From: Raineyella antarctica
Lineage (GTDB): Bacteria; Actinomycetota; Actinomycetes; Propionibacteriales; Propionibacteriaceae
Length of the DNA stretch: 64,000 bases
Reading direction: 5' to 3'
NCBI RefSeq assembly: GCF_900092135.1
Contig: NZ_FMYF01000005.1
Span: forward strand, 124,001-188,000
How positions within the stretch are numbered: the first letter of the stretch is position 1; every line of letters begins with the position of its first letter. The notes under the pieces were generated by a model. That model saw only the letters and a program-made list of their open reading frames with translations, had not been told where the DNA came from and did no database searches. This document shows positions 15,278-23,917 of this stretch, one piece after another. The position numbers and the translations under genes were made by a program.

Positions 15278-17313
15278 CGCTCGGCCTTTGTCGCACCGAT
15301 CCCGCTGACCGAGCGCAGGGCCTGCTCGTCACCCGGCCGGACCTCGGCGATCGCGAGCAGGGTGGCGTCCGTGAGGATCACGTACGCCGGCATGCTCTGG
15401 CCCTTGGCCTCCATCCGGCGCCAGCGGCGCAGCGCCTCGAAGGTCGCCTCGTCGTACTCGACCTGGCAGTCGTGGTGGTGGCCGAGCTTGCGCTCCGCGG
15501 CGTCCTGGAGCGGCTTGCCGCAGGCCCGGCAGGTGGCGCTGAGGGCGCTGCGTCGTCGACGGCTACTCCCGGCGCTCCGGGTGGGCGTCGTCCGGTCGGC
15601 CGCCGGCATCACGCCCTCGAGGAACCGCGAGGGGCGGCGCCGGCCGTTGCTGCCGGAGCGGGCCCGGGACCAGGAGACCCGCAGGTGCTGGCGGGCGCGG
15701 GTGACGCCGACGTACAACAGGCGCCGCTCCTCCTCCAGTGCCTGCGCGCCGGTGGCCAGGACGAAGGGCACCGAACCGTCGTGGACGCCGCTGAGCGCGA
15801 CGGCGTCCCACTCCAGGCCCTTGGCGGCGTGGAAGGTGGACAGGGTCACCCCGTGGGCGATGGGGGCGTGGTCGGCGGCGGCCCGGGCCTGCAGCACCTC
15901 GGCGACGTCGGCCAGGCTGGCCTGCGGGTCCTCGGCCAGCAGATCCCGCACCAGGTCGACCAGGGCCGCGAGGGACTCCCACTTCTCGCGGCGGGAGCCG
16001 GTGCCGGTCGGGGCGGTCTCGCGCCAGCCGATCGGCTCCAGCAGCGCCTTGACCTGGTCCAGCACCGGCACCTCGTCGTCCGAGGTCCGCGACTGGGCGC
16101 GCAGCAGGCCTATGCCCCGCTTCACCTCGGCCCGGTCGTAGAACCGCTCGGCGCCACGCACCAGGTAGGGGATCCCGGCGGCGTCCAGGGCCTTCTCGAT
16201 CTGGGGCGACTGGGCGTTGATCCGGAACAGCACAGCCATCTCCCGATGGTCGACCCCTGCCTCGGCCAGACCGGCCAGCCAGGCCGCGATCCCGGCGGCC
16301 TCCTCCTCCTCGTCGGCTGCCTCGGCCCAGACCGGCTCCGGCCCGGACGGGCGCTGCGCGACCAGGGCGTGCGGCCCGGACGCACCGATCACCAGGTTGG
16401 CGACCTTCACCACCTCGGGGGTCGACCGGTAGTCGCGGACCAGCCGGACGACCGTGGCATCGGGATGCCGGCGGGTGAAGCCGGTCAGGTAGTCCGCACG
16501 GGCACCGGCGAACGAGTGGATCGTCTGGGCCGGGTCCCCGACGACGCAGATCTCCTCGGACGGACCACGCCACAGGTTCAGCAGGGCCTGCTGCAGCGGC
16601 GAGACGTCCTGGTACTCGTCGACGACCAGGTGCCGGTAGGTGCGCCGGACCTCGTCGGCGATCACGGCGTTCTCCTCCAGCAGGGCGGCACAACACAGCA
16701 GGATGTCCTCGAAGTCGATCACCCCGCTGTCCGCCTTCAGCCGCTCGTACCCGGCGAACACCCGGGCGATCGTCTCCGGTTCCAGCCCGGACACCTCGCG
16801 GCCGGTCCGGCGGGCGACCGCCGGATAGTTGTCCGCGTCGGCGTTCGACACCTTCGACCAGCCGATCTCGCCGAGCAGGTCACGGACCATCCCCTGGTCG
16901 GTCTCGATCCGCAGCCGCCGGGCCGCCTCCACCACCAGGGCGTACCGATTGTCCGCCAGCGGAGGGAGGGGACGGCCGTACGCCTTGGGCCAGAAGTACT
17001 GGGCCTGGCGAAGCGCAGCGGAGTGGAACGTCCGGGCCTGTACTCCGTGCGCCCCCAACTCCTGCAGCCGTCCGCGCATCTCCCCCGCGGCCCGGTTGGT
17101 GAACGTGACAGCGAGCACCTGGGTCGGCGCGTACGCCCCCTGGGCCACCCCGTACGCGATCCGGTGGGTGATCGCACGGGTCTTGCCGGTGCCCGCCCCT
17201 GCGATGACGACGACCGGTCCGGTGATGCTGGTGGCGACGGCACGCTGCTCCGGATCGAGGTTCTCCAGGAGCGATTCGGCCGAGGGCACGTCGGAGGTGG
17301 GAGGGACAGGCAT
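15190..17313 (-). CDS. uvrD2: ATP-dependent DNA helicase UvrD2 (superfamily 1A with HRDC domain)
   Basis: A 707-residue 3'-5' helicase. Motif I is GAGTGKTRAI near residue 40, motif II reads VVDEYQDV, motif III region GDPAQTIHSF, and motifs V/VI include LSTFHAAKGLEWDAVAL and LLYVGVTRARQHL. After the core come the linker cysteine motif and a C-terminal HRDC domain (MPAYVILTD through SGIGATKAERYG), the combination that defines actinobacterial UvrD2. In the linker the usual two CxxC pairs appear as CRAC and HHDC, so one Cys is replaced by His. The start at 17313 is an ATG; a GTG three codons earlier is possible. It diverges from recC with 56 bases between. Confidence 0.93.
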   Translation of the reverse strand: MPVPPTSDVPSAESLLENLDPEQRAVATSITGPVVVIAGAGTGKTRAITHRIAYGVAQGAYAPTQVLAVTFTNRAAGEMRGRLQELGAHGVQARTFHSAALRQAQYFWPKAYGRPLPPLADNRYALVVEAARRLRIETDQGMVRDLLGEIGWSKVSNADADNYPAVARRTGREVSGLEPETIARVFAGYERLKADSGVIDFEDILLCCAALLEENAVIADEVRRTYRHLVVDEYQDVSPLQQALLNLWRGPSEEICVVGDPAQTIHSFAGARADYLTGFTRRHPDATVVRLVRDYRSTPEVVKVANLVIGASGPHALVAQRPSGPEPVWAEAADEEEEAAGIAAWLAGLAEAGVDHREMAVLFRINAQSPQIEKALDAAGIPYLVRGAERFYDRAEVKRGIGLLRAQSRTSDDEVPVLDQVKALLEPIGWRETAPTGTGSRREKWESLAALVDLVRDLLAEDPQASLADVAEVLQARAAADHAPIAHGVTLSTFHAAKGLEWDAVALSGVHDGSVPFVLATGAQALEEERRLLYVGVTRARQHLRVSWSRARSGSNGRRRPSRFLEGVMPAADRTTPTRSAGSSRRRRSALSATCRACGKPLQDAAERKLGHHHDCQVEYDEATFEALRRWRRMEAKGQSMPAYVILTDATLLAIAEVRPGDEQALRSVSGIGATKAERYGASVLRIVADPTIVDEDGAIEAPDGML

Positions 17314-17369
17314 GGCTCTCACTCTAGGTGGCCGTCGTGACAGTGCCCTCCCCTAAAGTGGTGGCCATC

Positions 17370-20300
17370 ATGACGAACACCCCCACGACCACCCGTCCGA
17401 CCGTCCACACGGCGGCCGATGCGGAGGTCGTCGCCGATGCCCTGGCCACCCACCTCGCCGCCTCCCCGGTGGGCGTCTTCGACCAGCTGCTGGTCACCTG
17501 CGAGGGCCCCGGGACCCAGCGTTGGCTGGCCCACTGGCTGACCCGCCGGCTCGGTATCGCCGCAGGGATCTCGATGCCGCCGTTCCGGTCCTGGGCGTAC
17601 GCGCTCGTCGGCCGGATGGCCGGGATCGATCCCGACACCGATCCCTGGGCCCCGCACCGCCTGGCCTGGCACGTGCTGGCCCAGCTCGAGCGGGCCGACC
17701 GCTGGGCCGGTACCCCGCTGGAGGCCGACCGGACCCCCGGCGGGACCATGGCACTGGCCGGGCACCTGGCGGACGTCCTGCTGGACTACTCCCGCCGCCG
17801 ACCCGCCCTGCTGGCGCGCTGGTCGGCCGGGGCCGACGACGGTGTCCCGGTCGAGCTGGCCTGGCAGCCGCAGTTGTGGCGCGACCTGCTGGCGGATCCC
17901 GCCACGGGTGCGGTGCCTGACCCGGTGGCACGGATCGCGTCGGCCCTTGACGCGCTGCGGTCCGGGCCCGCGCCGGACCTTCCCGACGACCTCCACCTCT
18001 GGGCACCGGGGGCCCTCAACGCCGGCGACATCGCCCTGCTCGGCGCGCTCGCCGACCACCACGGGGTCCACCTGTGGTGGCCGGGGCTCCCGGAGACCAC
18101 CGACCACCCGCTGCTCACCGCGCTGCACCGCGAGACCTCCGCGGGCCTCGAGGCGCTCGCCGCCGCCGGGGCCCGGACCCGCAGACTGCCGTCCCCGGGA
18201 AGGACGAACCGCTCCGGAGCGACGTCCTTCCCCACCCGGCCCCGACTGCTCGACCGGCTGCGCCAGGACCTGGCCCGGGGTGTCGGCGGCCCGGCCGAGC
18301 CCCTCGATCCGGGGGACACCAGCATCACGCTGCACTCCTGCCACGGCCCGGACCGGCAGGCGGAGGTGCTGCGTGACGTCCTGTGTGGCCTGCTCGTCGA
18401 CGACCCGACCCTGGAACCCCGCGACGTGCTCGTCGCGGTCGCCGACCCGGCCCTGTTCCCCGTGCTCGAGGCCGCCTTCGCCCAGGTCGACCTGCCCGGG
18501 ACCCCCGGCCACCCGGCCCGTACGCTGCCGGTCCGGTTCGCCGACCCCGAGCTGCGCGACCACAACCAGCTGGTCGCCTGCCTGGTCCAGGCCCTGCGGC
18601 TGGGCCGCGGCCGGGCCACGGCGACCGAACTGGCGTCCTTCCTCGCCGCCGAACCGGTGGCCCGGCGGTTCGGCCTGGACGAGGACGACGTCCGCCGGGC
18701 CCACGACCTGGTCGCCGCCGCCGGCGTGCGCTGGGGGATGAACACGACCCACCGCAGCGGGTTCGGCCTGGAGGGGCTGGGCGCGAACACCTGGCTGACC
18801 GGCCTGAACCGGATGCTGGTCGGGATCGCGATGTCGGAGGACGGCTCGCACGCCGTGCGGAGCGCACTGCCGCTGGACGACGTCGGGTCCTCCGACATCG
18901 ACGTGGTCGGTGCGGTCGCCGAACTGATGGTCCGGCTGATCCGGCTCGCGCGCGACGCGGCCGGGACGCACACCCCGGCGGAGTGGCTCGCCATCTGCCG
19001 CGAGGCGATCCAGCAGCTGATGGCACCCGCCCCGGACGACGGCTGGCAGCTGGACCACGCCTGGCAGGTGCTGGCCGACATCGCGGAGGCGGCGCCCGCG
19101 GACGCGCCGCGGATCGACCTGGACGACCTGCTGGACCTGCTGGCGGACGCCGCCCGGGGACGCGTGCCCCGCTCGGCCTTCCGGTCCGGTGCCGTGACGG
19201 TTTGCTCGCTGTGGCCGGCGCGCCACGTCCCGCACCGGGTGGTCTGCATCGTCGGGCTCGACGACGGGATGCTGCCGCGCCCCGAGCGGATCGACGGCGA
19301 CAACGTCGTCGACCTGGCGCCCTTCCCCGGCGACCCCGGGCCCCGCCACCGGGACCGCCAGGTCTTCCTCGACCTGCTCCGCTCGGCCCGCGACCACCTG
19401 GTGCTGACCTGGACCGGCGCCGACCCCCGCTCGGGCGAACATCGCCCGCCGGCCGTCGCCGTCGCGGAACTGCTCGAGACCCTCGAGACGATGGTCACGC
19501 TGCCGGACGGCCTCCGGGTGCAGGATGCCCTTGTCGCCCGCCACCCGCTGCAGCCGTACGCCCCCGCCTCGTTCGGCGACCCGGCGACCGCCCGCTACCG
19601 CGCCGCGGCCCTGTCGGGGTTCGACCCGTCGGCCGCGGCGGCGGCCCGCACGCTGCTGCGGACCATGCCCGCGACCCGGCCTGCCGCTCCCGAGGGTCCG
19701 TTGGCGACCCGGCTCGAGGTGCCGGCCTGGCAGTGGGAGGGCGGCGTCGTGCCGCTGGCGGACGTCGTGGACATGCTGGCCCACCCGGCCCGTACGTTCC
19801 TGAAGCGCCGCGCCGGCTTCACCCACTGGCGCACCGAGGACGACGAACGGGACGCGATCCCGCTCGAGCTGGACGGCCTGGGGATCTGGGCGGTGGGCAG
19901 CCGGGTGCTGGCCGCCACCCTGCGTGGTGACCTGCTGGACGACGCCCTGCGGGCCGAGCACCTGCGAGGCACCCTGCCGCCGGGAGCTGCCGGGGCCGGG
20001 ATCCTGGACCGGGTGCGCACCGATGTGGAGCGGATCCTTCGCGAGTCCGGCCCGCTCCGGGCCGAGGCCCCGGTGACCAGGCATGTCCGGGTACCACTGC
20101 CGGCCACCGGCCTGGTGCTCAGCGCCGACGTCACCCTCCGGGGCGGGTCCGTCGTCTCCGTGGCGTACGGGCGGGTGAGTGCCCGGCATCGGTTGACCGG
20201 ATGGTTCGACCTGCTGGCGCTGGCCGCCGCCGGTGCCCTGGACGGTTCCCGGGCCCACCTGTTCGGTCGCAAGGACCACCTGTGCCTGACCGCCCCGGAC

Positions 20301-20639
20301 CGGGGGGCGGCGCTGGCCCTCCTCGACCGGTGGGTGGGCGTGGCCACCGTCGGCCTGGACACCCCGCTGCCACTGCCACTGAAGACCGGTGCGCTGCTCG
20401 CGACGACCGTACGATCCGGCACCAGCGCAACGGACCTCGCCGGCCAGCGCGGCCTGCGCCAGTCCTGGAAGGACGAGCAGGACGCCAACTGGCAGCTGCT
20501 GTGGGGACCCGACCTGGCCGACCTCGTCCGGGCCCCGCGACCCCAGGGCCTGGACCCGATCGGCGACGAGCCGGTCTGGATGGCCGACCTGGCCCGAGGC
20601 CTGTGGTCCCCCATCGATCGTGCGGAGGAACGCCGATGA
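17370..20639 (+). CDS. recC: Exodeoxyribonuclease V gamma subunit RecC
   Basis: A 1089-residue RecC, the scaffold of RecBCD that splits the duplex and scans for recombination hotspots; it has an inactive helicase-like fold. Family features are the N-terminal LLVTCEGPGTQRWLAHWL, the SLHSCHG-type ITLHSCHGPDRQAEVLRDVL (about 325-345), VCIVGLDDGMLPRPE (about 627-641) and the C-terminal WKDEQDANWQLLWG. As in all RecC proteins no Walker motif is intact. The start at 17370 (ATG) is preferred to the GTG at 17328 because the extra 14 residues are not conserved. It begins a three-gene operon; its TGA overlaps the recB ATG. Confidence 0.93.
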   Translation: MTNTPTTTRPTVHTAADAEVVADALATHLAASPVGVFDQLLVTCEGPGTQRWLAHWLTRRLGIAAGISMPPFRSWAYALVGRMAGIDPDTDPWAPHRLAWHVLAQLERADRWAGTPLEADRTPGGTMALAGHLADVLLDYSRRRPALLARWSAGADDGVPVELAWQPQLWRDLLADPATGAVPDPVARIASALDALRSGPAPDLPDDLHLWAPGALNAGDIALLGALADHHGVHLWWPGLPETTDHPLLTALHRETSAGLEALAAAGARTRRLPSPGRTNRSGATSFPTRPRLLDRLRQDLARGVGGPAEPLDPGDTSITLHSCHGPDRQAEVLRDVLCGLLVDDPTLEPRDVLVAVADPALFPVLEAAFAQVDLPGTPGHPARTLPVRFADPELRDHNQLVACLVQALRLGRGRATATELASFLAAEPVARRFGLDEDDVRRAHDLVAAAGVRWGMNTTHRSGFGLEGLGANTWLTGLNRMLVGIAMSEDGSHAVRSALPLDDVGSSDIDVVGAVAELMVRLIRLARDAAGTHTPAEWLAICREAIQQLMAPAPDDGWQLDHAWQVLADIAEAAPADAPRIDLDDLLDLLADAARGRVPRSAFRSGAVTVCSLWPARHVPHRVVCIVGLDDGMLPRPERIDGDNVVDLAPFPGDPGPRHRDRQVFLDLLRSARDHLVLTWTGADPRSGEHRPPAVAVAELLETLETMVTLPDGLRVQDALVARHPLQPYAPASFGDPATARYRAAALSGFDPSAAAAARTLLRTMPATRPAAPEGPLATRLEVPAWQWEGGVVPLADVVDMLAHPARTFLKRRAGFTHWRTEDDERDAIPLELDGLGIWAVGSRVLAATLRGDLLDDALRAEHLRGTLPPGAAGAGILDRVRTDVERILRESGPLRAEAPVTRHVRVPLPATGLVLSADVTLRGGSVVSVAYGRVSARHRLTGWFDLLALAAAGALDGSRAHLFGRKDHLCLTAPDRGAALALLDRWVGVATVGLDTPLPLPLKTGALLATTVRSGTSATDLAGQRGLRQSWKDEQDANWQLLWGPDLADLVRAPRPQGLDPIGDEPVWMADLARGLWSPIDRAEERR

Positions 20640-23600
20640 CCGTGCACGCGGGGCCGCACCCCTCCGCCCTCGACCTGACCGCCGACCTGCCCTCGGGCAC
20701 CACCCTGCTGGAGGCGAGCGCGGGCACCGGCAAGACGCACACCATCGCCTCGCTGGTCGTCCTCACCGTCGCCCGGGGCACCCCCCTGCGTTCGGTCCTG
20801 TTGATCACCTTCACCCGCAAGGCCGCGCGCGAGCTGCGTGACCGGGTCCGGCAGCGGATGGGCGACGCGCTGGCGACGTTGGCGGGGCGCCGGCCGGAGG
20901 GTGCCGATCCTCTGTGGGAGGCGCTGCTCGCCGGTGACCGCGAGCTCTCCGCGGCCCGGCTCCGCGCCGGCCTGGCCGACTTCGACGGAGCCACCATCTC
21001 CACGATCCACGAGTTCGCCGGCTCGATGCTGGGCCGGCTCGGGCTGCTTGCCCACCGCCGCCCCGACAGCGAACTGCTCGCCGACGAGTCGGCCCTCGTC
21101 GCAGCGGTCACCGACGACCTGTACCTGGCCCGCTACGGCGCGTCGGCAAAGCCGTCGTTCAGTCGGCAGGAGGCGGGCGAGATCGTTGCCAGGGCCGTCG
21201 CGAACCCGTTCGCCGCCATCGTCCCGGATCCGGCCCAGCACCCGGTGGCGGCCGAGCGGGTCGACTTCGCCGCACGGGCACGCCAGGAGTTCGGGCGCCG
21301 ACTGGAGGCTGCCGGCCGCTACACGTACGACGACCTGATCGGCGGACTGGCGGCGGCCCTACGGCACCCGAGCACCGGGGAGGCGACCGCCGCCCGGCTG
21401 CGCGCGGCCTACCGGGTGGTGATGGTCGACGAGTTCCAGGACACCGATCCACGACAGTGGGAGGTACTGCGCTCGGCGTTCCACGGGCACAGCGACCTGT
21501 ATCTGATCGGGGACCCCAAGCAGGCCATCTACGGGTTCCGTGGCGGTGACGTCCAGACCTACCTGGCCGCGGCCCGGGAGGCCGACCAGCGACACACGCT
21601 GGACACCAACTGGCGCTCCGACGAGTCGGTCGTCCGTGGGATCACCTCTCTGCTCGCGGGGACGGCCCTCGGCGATCCGGACATCACCGTCGTCCCGGTG
21701 ACCGCCCGGCACCGCGGCACCCGGCTGCACGACCCGGTCGGCACGCCCGCACCGGGGGTCTCGTTGCGGGTGGTCACCAAGCCCTATCGCTACATCACCG
21801 CCCAGCGCGAACGGATCCGCCACGACGTGGTCGCCGTCGCCGCACGGTTGCTCACCGACGGGACCGCCATCGACACGGCGGACGGTCCCCGCCCGGTCCA
21901 CCCGGGTGACATCGCCGTGCTGGTCCGTTACAACACGGCCGCCGAGCAGGTCGCCGAGCGACTCGTCCGGCACGGCATCCCGGCGGTGGTGAACGGGGCC
22001 GACAGCGTGCTGCGCTCCCCCGCCGCCGGACACTGGCGCGACCTGCTCGCCACCCTGGTCGACCCCCAACCGGCCGCCGTGCACCGGCTCGCGCTGGGCC
22101 CGTTCGTCGGCTGGCCGCTCGAGGACCTGGTCCGGGCGGACGAGGACGCCGTTGCCGGGCTGTTCATCCGGGCGCGCAGCTGGGGCCAGCTGTGGGAGAC
22201 CCACGGGGTGGCGGCGGTACTGGAGGCGGCCCTCAGCGAGGGTGACCTGGCCGCCTCCTCGATCGGTCGCACCGGTTCGGAGCGCGAGATCACCGACCTG
22301 CGACACGTCGGGCAACTGCTGCACCAGGCCGAGACCGGCAGCCACCTCGCCCCCCGCGGACTGCTCGCCTGGCTGGAGCGACAGATCTGCGCGCGCCGGT
22401 CGGCGGGTGACGACGAGCAGACGCTGCGGCTGGAGACGGAGGCCGAGGCGGTCCAGGTGATCACGGTCCATTCGGCCAAGGGCCTGGAGTTCCCGATCGT
22501 GCTGCTCCCCGACATGGCCGACAAGTCCGACCGGCACGGGACCGACGTCCCCGAGGCATTCACGGTCCACGACCCGGCCGGCGATCGCCTGGTCGACGTC
22601 GGTGGCCGGCGCGAGACGTCGTCCCGGGCCCGCCACCAGAGGGCCCGGGAGGAGGAGGCCGGGGAGGAGCTGCGGCTGCTGTACGTCGCGATGACCCGGG
22701 CCAGCTCCCAGGTGGTGCTCTGGTGGGCCCCGCACGAGACCCATGCGGCGGCTTCCCCCTTGCACCGCGTGTTGTTCGGGGAGCGCGACGCCGACGGAAT
22801 GGTCCCCCTGCTGGTGCCGGTCGCTGCCGACCAGCGTCCGCCGGAGTTCGCCGGCGTGGTCACCTCGTACGTCGATGCCGACCCCACCCCGATCGCGTCC
22901 GCCGCCCGGCCACTGCCGGATGTGCCGGTGGTGCTGCGGCGGTTCGGACGGCCGGTCGACACCGCCTGGCGCCGGACGTCGTACTCCGGACTCACCGCGG
23001 CCCAGCACGCCGAGCCGCACGAGGTCCCGGGGGCCGGCGACGAGCCCGGTGTCGAGGACATCGGGGCGCTCGCCGACACGACGGTGCCGGGCACCTCGCC
23101 GTGGACCGACCTGCCCAGCGGCGCGCGGTTCGGCACCCTGGTGCACGAGGTCCTCGAGGCCTGGGACCCGGCGGCCGCGGACCTGGGGGGCATCGTCCCT
23201 TCGCTGGCGGCCCGGGCACCGGTGGAGGGTCTTGACCCCGGCCTGCTGGTCACGGCCCTGGACCGGGCGACCCGTACGCCGCTGGGCGGCGACCTGTCCG
23301 GACTGTCGCTGGCCGACGTGCCGCTGCGCGACCGGCTCAGCGAGCTGGACTTCGAGCTGCCGCTGACGGGCGGCGACCGGCCCGGACCCGCGACGGTGGT
23401 CGCCGACATCGCCGACTGCCTGGACCGGCACCTGGCACCGGACGATCCCCTGGCCACGTACGCCGACCGGCTCCGCGAGCCGGGCCTGGGCGACCAGGTG
23501 CTGCGCGGGTTCCTCACCGGCAGCATCGACGCCGTGCTGCGGGTGCCCGGGACCGATCCGCGGTTCGTGGTCGTCGACTACAAGACCAACCGGCTCGGAC

Positions 23601-23917
23601 CACCGGCCGGGGAGGCACCCCTGCCGCTGGCCGCGTACACCCCCGATCGGCTCGCCGAGGCGATGATGGCCGCGCACTACCCGCTGCAGGCGCTGCTCTA
23701 CTGCGTCGCCCTGCACCGCTACCTCGGCTGGCGGCTGCCCGGCTACCGACCCGAGCTGCACCTGGGCGGGATCCGGTACCTGTTCGTCCGCGGCATGGCG
23801 GGCCCCGACACCCCGATGGTGGCCGGCGTCCCGTGCGGCGTCTTCGCCTGGCGTCCCACGCCGGCGCTGGTCACCGAACTGTCCGACCTGGTGACCGAAG
23901 GAGGTCCTGCGAGATGA
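20636..23917 (+). CDS. recB: Exodeoxyribonuclease V beta subunit RecB
   Basis: A 1093-residue helicase-nuclease. Walker A is ASAGTGKT at residues 27-34, followed by LITFTRKAARELRDR. Walker B is VMVDEFQDTDP. NWRSDESVV, ITVHSAKGLEFPIVLLPDM and LLYVAMTRASSQV are motifs IV-VI. The C-terminal nuclease domain has GTLVHEVLEAWD (catalytic His), GSIDAV and VVDYKTN at about 978-984 (two Asp and the Lys), then YPLQALLYCVAL. All nuclease residues needed are present. The ATG at 20636 has GGAGGAACG directly upstream and overlaps the recC stop as ATGA, which fixes the start. It would be the slow 3'-5' motor and the only nuclease of the complex. Confidence 0.95.
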   Translation: MTVHAGPHPSALDLTADLPSGTTLLEASAGTGKTHTIASLVVLTVARGTPLRSVLLITFTRKAARELRDRVRQRMGDALATLAGRRPEGADPLWEALLAGDRELSAARLRAGLADFDGATISTIHEFAGSMLGRLGLLAHRRPDSELLADESALVAAVTDDLYLARYGASAKPSFSRQEAGEIVARAVANPFAAIVPDPAQHPVAAERVDFAARARQEFGRRLEAAGRYTYDDLIGGLAAALRHPSTGEATAARLRAAYRVVMVDEFQDTDPRQWEVLRSAFHGHSDLYLIGDPKQAIYGFRGGDVQTYLAAAREADQRHTLDTNWRSDESVVRGITSLLAGTALGDPDITVVPVTARHRGTRLHDPVGTPAPGVSLRVVTKPYRYITAQRERIRHDVVAVAARLLTDGTAIDTADGPRPVHPGDIAVLVRYNTAAEQVAERLVRHGIPAVVNGADSVLRSPAAGHWRDLLATLVDPQPAAVHRLALGPFVGWPLEDLVRADEDAVAGLFIRARSWGQLWETHGVAAVLEAALSEGDLAASSIGRTGSEREITDLRHVGQLLHQAETGSHLAPRGLLAWLERQICARRSAGDDEQTLRLETEAEAVQVITVHSAKGLEFPIVLLPDMADKSDRHGTDVPEAFTVHDPAGDRLVDVGGRRETSSRARHQRAREEEAGEELRLLYVAMTRASSQVVLWWAPHETHAAASPLHRVLFGERDADGMVPLLVPVAADQRPPEFAGVVTSYVDADPTPIASAARPLPDVPVVLRRFGRPVDTAWRRTSYSGLTAAQHAEPHEVPGAGDEPGVEDIGALADTTVPGTSPWTDLPSGARFGTLVHEVLEAWDPAAADLGGIVPSLAARAPVEGLDPGLLVTALDRATRTPLGGDLSGLSLADVPLRDRLSELDFELPLTGGDRPGPATVVADIADCLDRHLAPDDPLATYADRLREPGLGDQVLRGFLTGSIDAVLRVPGTDPRFVVVDYKTNRLGPPAGEAPLPLAAYTPDRLAEAMMAAHYPLQALLYCVALHRYLGWRLPGYRPELHLGGIRYLFVRGMAGPDTPMVAGVPCGVFAWRPTPALVTELSDLVTEGGPAR

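Noticed and set aside
17319..20279. A very long open frame on the minus strand antisense to recC, and similar ones across recB, adnAB and secA
   Set aside because: Their translations are Gly/Arg/Gln/Pro-rich without motifs and mirror the high GC3 of the real genes, which have full families of motifs on the other strand.
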